Part shown: positions 5,018 through 5,256 of the stretch, piece by piece | Layout: each line of letters begins with the position of its first letter | Numbering within the stretch: the stretch's first letter is position 1 | Source: PSRF01 sp035457105 | GTDB taxonomy: Bacteria > Acidobacteriota > Blastocatellia > Pyrinomonadales > Pyrinomonadaceae | DNA: 5,256 bases | Direction of reading: 5' to 3' | NCBI GenBank assembly: GCA_035457105.1 | Contig: DATIBX010000241.1 | Location: 1-5,256, forward strand | Translations under genes and position numbers: made by a program | The notes under the pieces: generated by a model | Seen by the model: only the letters and a program-made list of their open reading frames with translations | Told to the model about the DNA's origin: nothing | The model's database searches: none

Positions 5018-5256
5018 CCGAGCAGTGTCGAATGCGAGTGTTTCATTGGTTTTCCTGCCGTTTTGCTGAGAGTTGGCTCACGATGGACTCAAAGATTTCT
5101 TAACGTCAGCTTCAGCTTCACAAGAAATGTATGTGCAAGCATCGTGCTCAACTGAACTTAGTTCACAACGACACGAGCTTCGGGTGCGTTATCGCAATTT
5201 CGGCGTACCGCTAATGGTTCAGAATTTGCGGCTTCGTTCGTATTAGGTCGCGGGGG

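Larger units (their letters stand above)
4899..5256. other. 358-base stretch without a convincing gene
   Basis: This is upstream of the phosphotransferase gene and runs to the window edge. The longest plausible plus-strand frame (4997-5155, 52 codons) has a distant Shine-Dalgarno and a non-protein-like composition. No consensus promoter for the minus-strand gene was found. It holds two small hairpins, a 13-base near-palindrome TGAACTTAGTTCA at 5153-5165 and four copies of GCTTCG. It may be the regulatory region of the phosphotransferase gene plus the tail region of a gene outside the window. Confidence 0.45.

Noticed and set aside
4997..5155. 52-codon plus-strand open frame in the right-hand gap
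   Set aside because: The AAGGA upstream is too far from its ATG, the composition is serine/cysteine-rich without pattern, and the length is expected by chance.

Overview
The window looks like an ordinary stretch of a free-living bacterial chromosome of medium GC content. It carries short ordinary genes with normal starts and short spacers, and no rRNA, tRNA, insertion sequence, phage gene or CRISPR array could be seen. The protein set is a PrsW-type protease, a class II cyclic-nucleotide phosphodiesterase-like hydrolase, a DUF1572/DinB protein, a 7Fe ferredoxin and a divergent CDP-alcohol phosphotransferase, plus small lineage-type proteins. An Acidobacteriota-like organism (Blastocatellia/Pyrinomonadales type) would fit, but this is an impression from protein flavour and was not tested.

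Left part, plus strand (1-2149). A possible tail of an upstream gene runs into a 395-residue PrsW-family intramembrane protease, overlapping it by ATGA. After a 92-base gap comes a 258-residue metallo-beta-lactamase-fold hydrolase most like class II cAMP phosphodiesterases. Both genes could serve signalling (regulated proteolysis and second-messenger turnover), but nothing in the sequence ties them to each other.

Middle part, minus strand (3673 down to 2152). A good sigma70-type promoter (TTGACA, 17-base spacer, TAGCAT) sits just upstream of a 64-residue very basic protein. Its stop codon overlaps the start of a DUF1572/DinB-superfamily protein (TGATG). A 7Fe [3Fe-4S][4Fe-4S] ferredoxin with a strong Shine-Dalgarno follows after 117 bases. 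Then comes a small single-pass membrane protein whose start lies 6 bases after the ferredoxin stop. The four genes read as one operon, which meets the plus-strand hydrolase gene tail to tail with only two bases between the stops.

Right part, minus strand (4898 down to about 3720). A six-helix CDP-alcohol phosphotransferase with a variant active-site motif is followed by a possible terminator. A 69-residue lysine-rich small protein comes next and ends ten bases before a strong GC hairpin. The last 358 bases (4899-5256) hold no convincing gene, only small hairpins and repeated short words.

The most useful points for follow-up are the small-protein/DinB/ferredoxin/membrane-protein operon, the altered CDP-alcohol phosphotransferase motif, and a possible very short plus-strand transcript (about 3700-3751) between two minus-strand genes. 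I saw no clear previously undescribed defence or mobile system.
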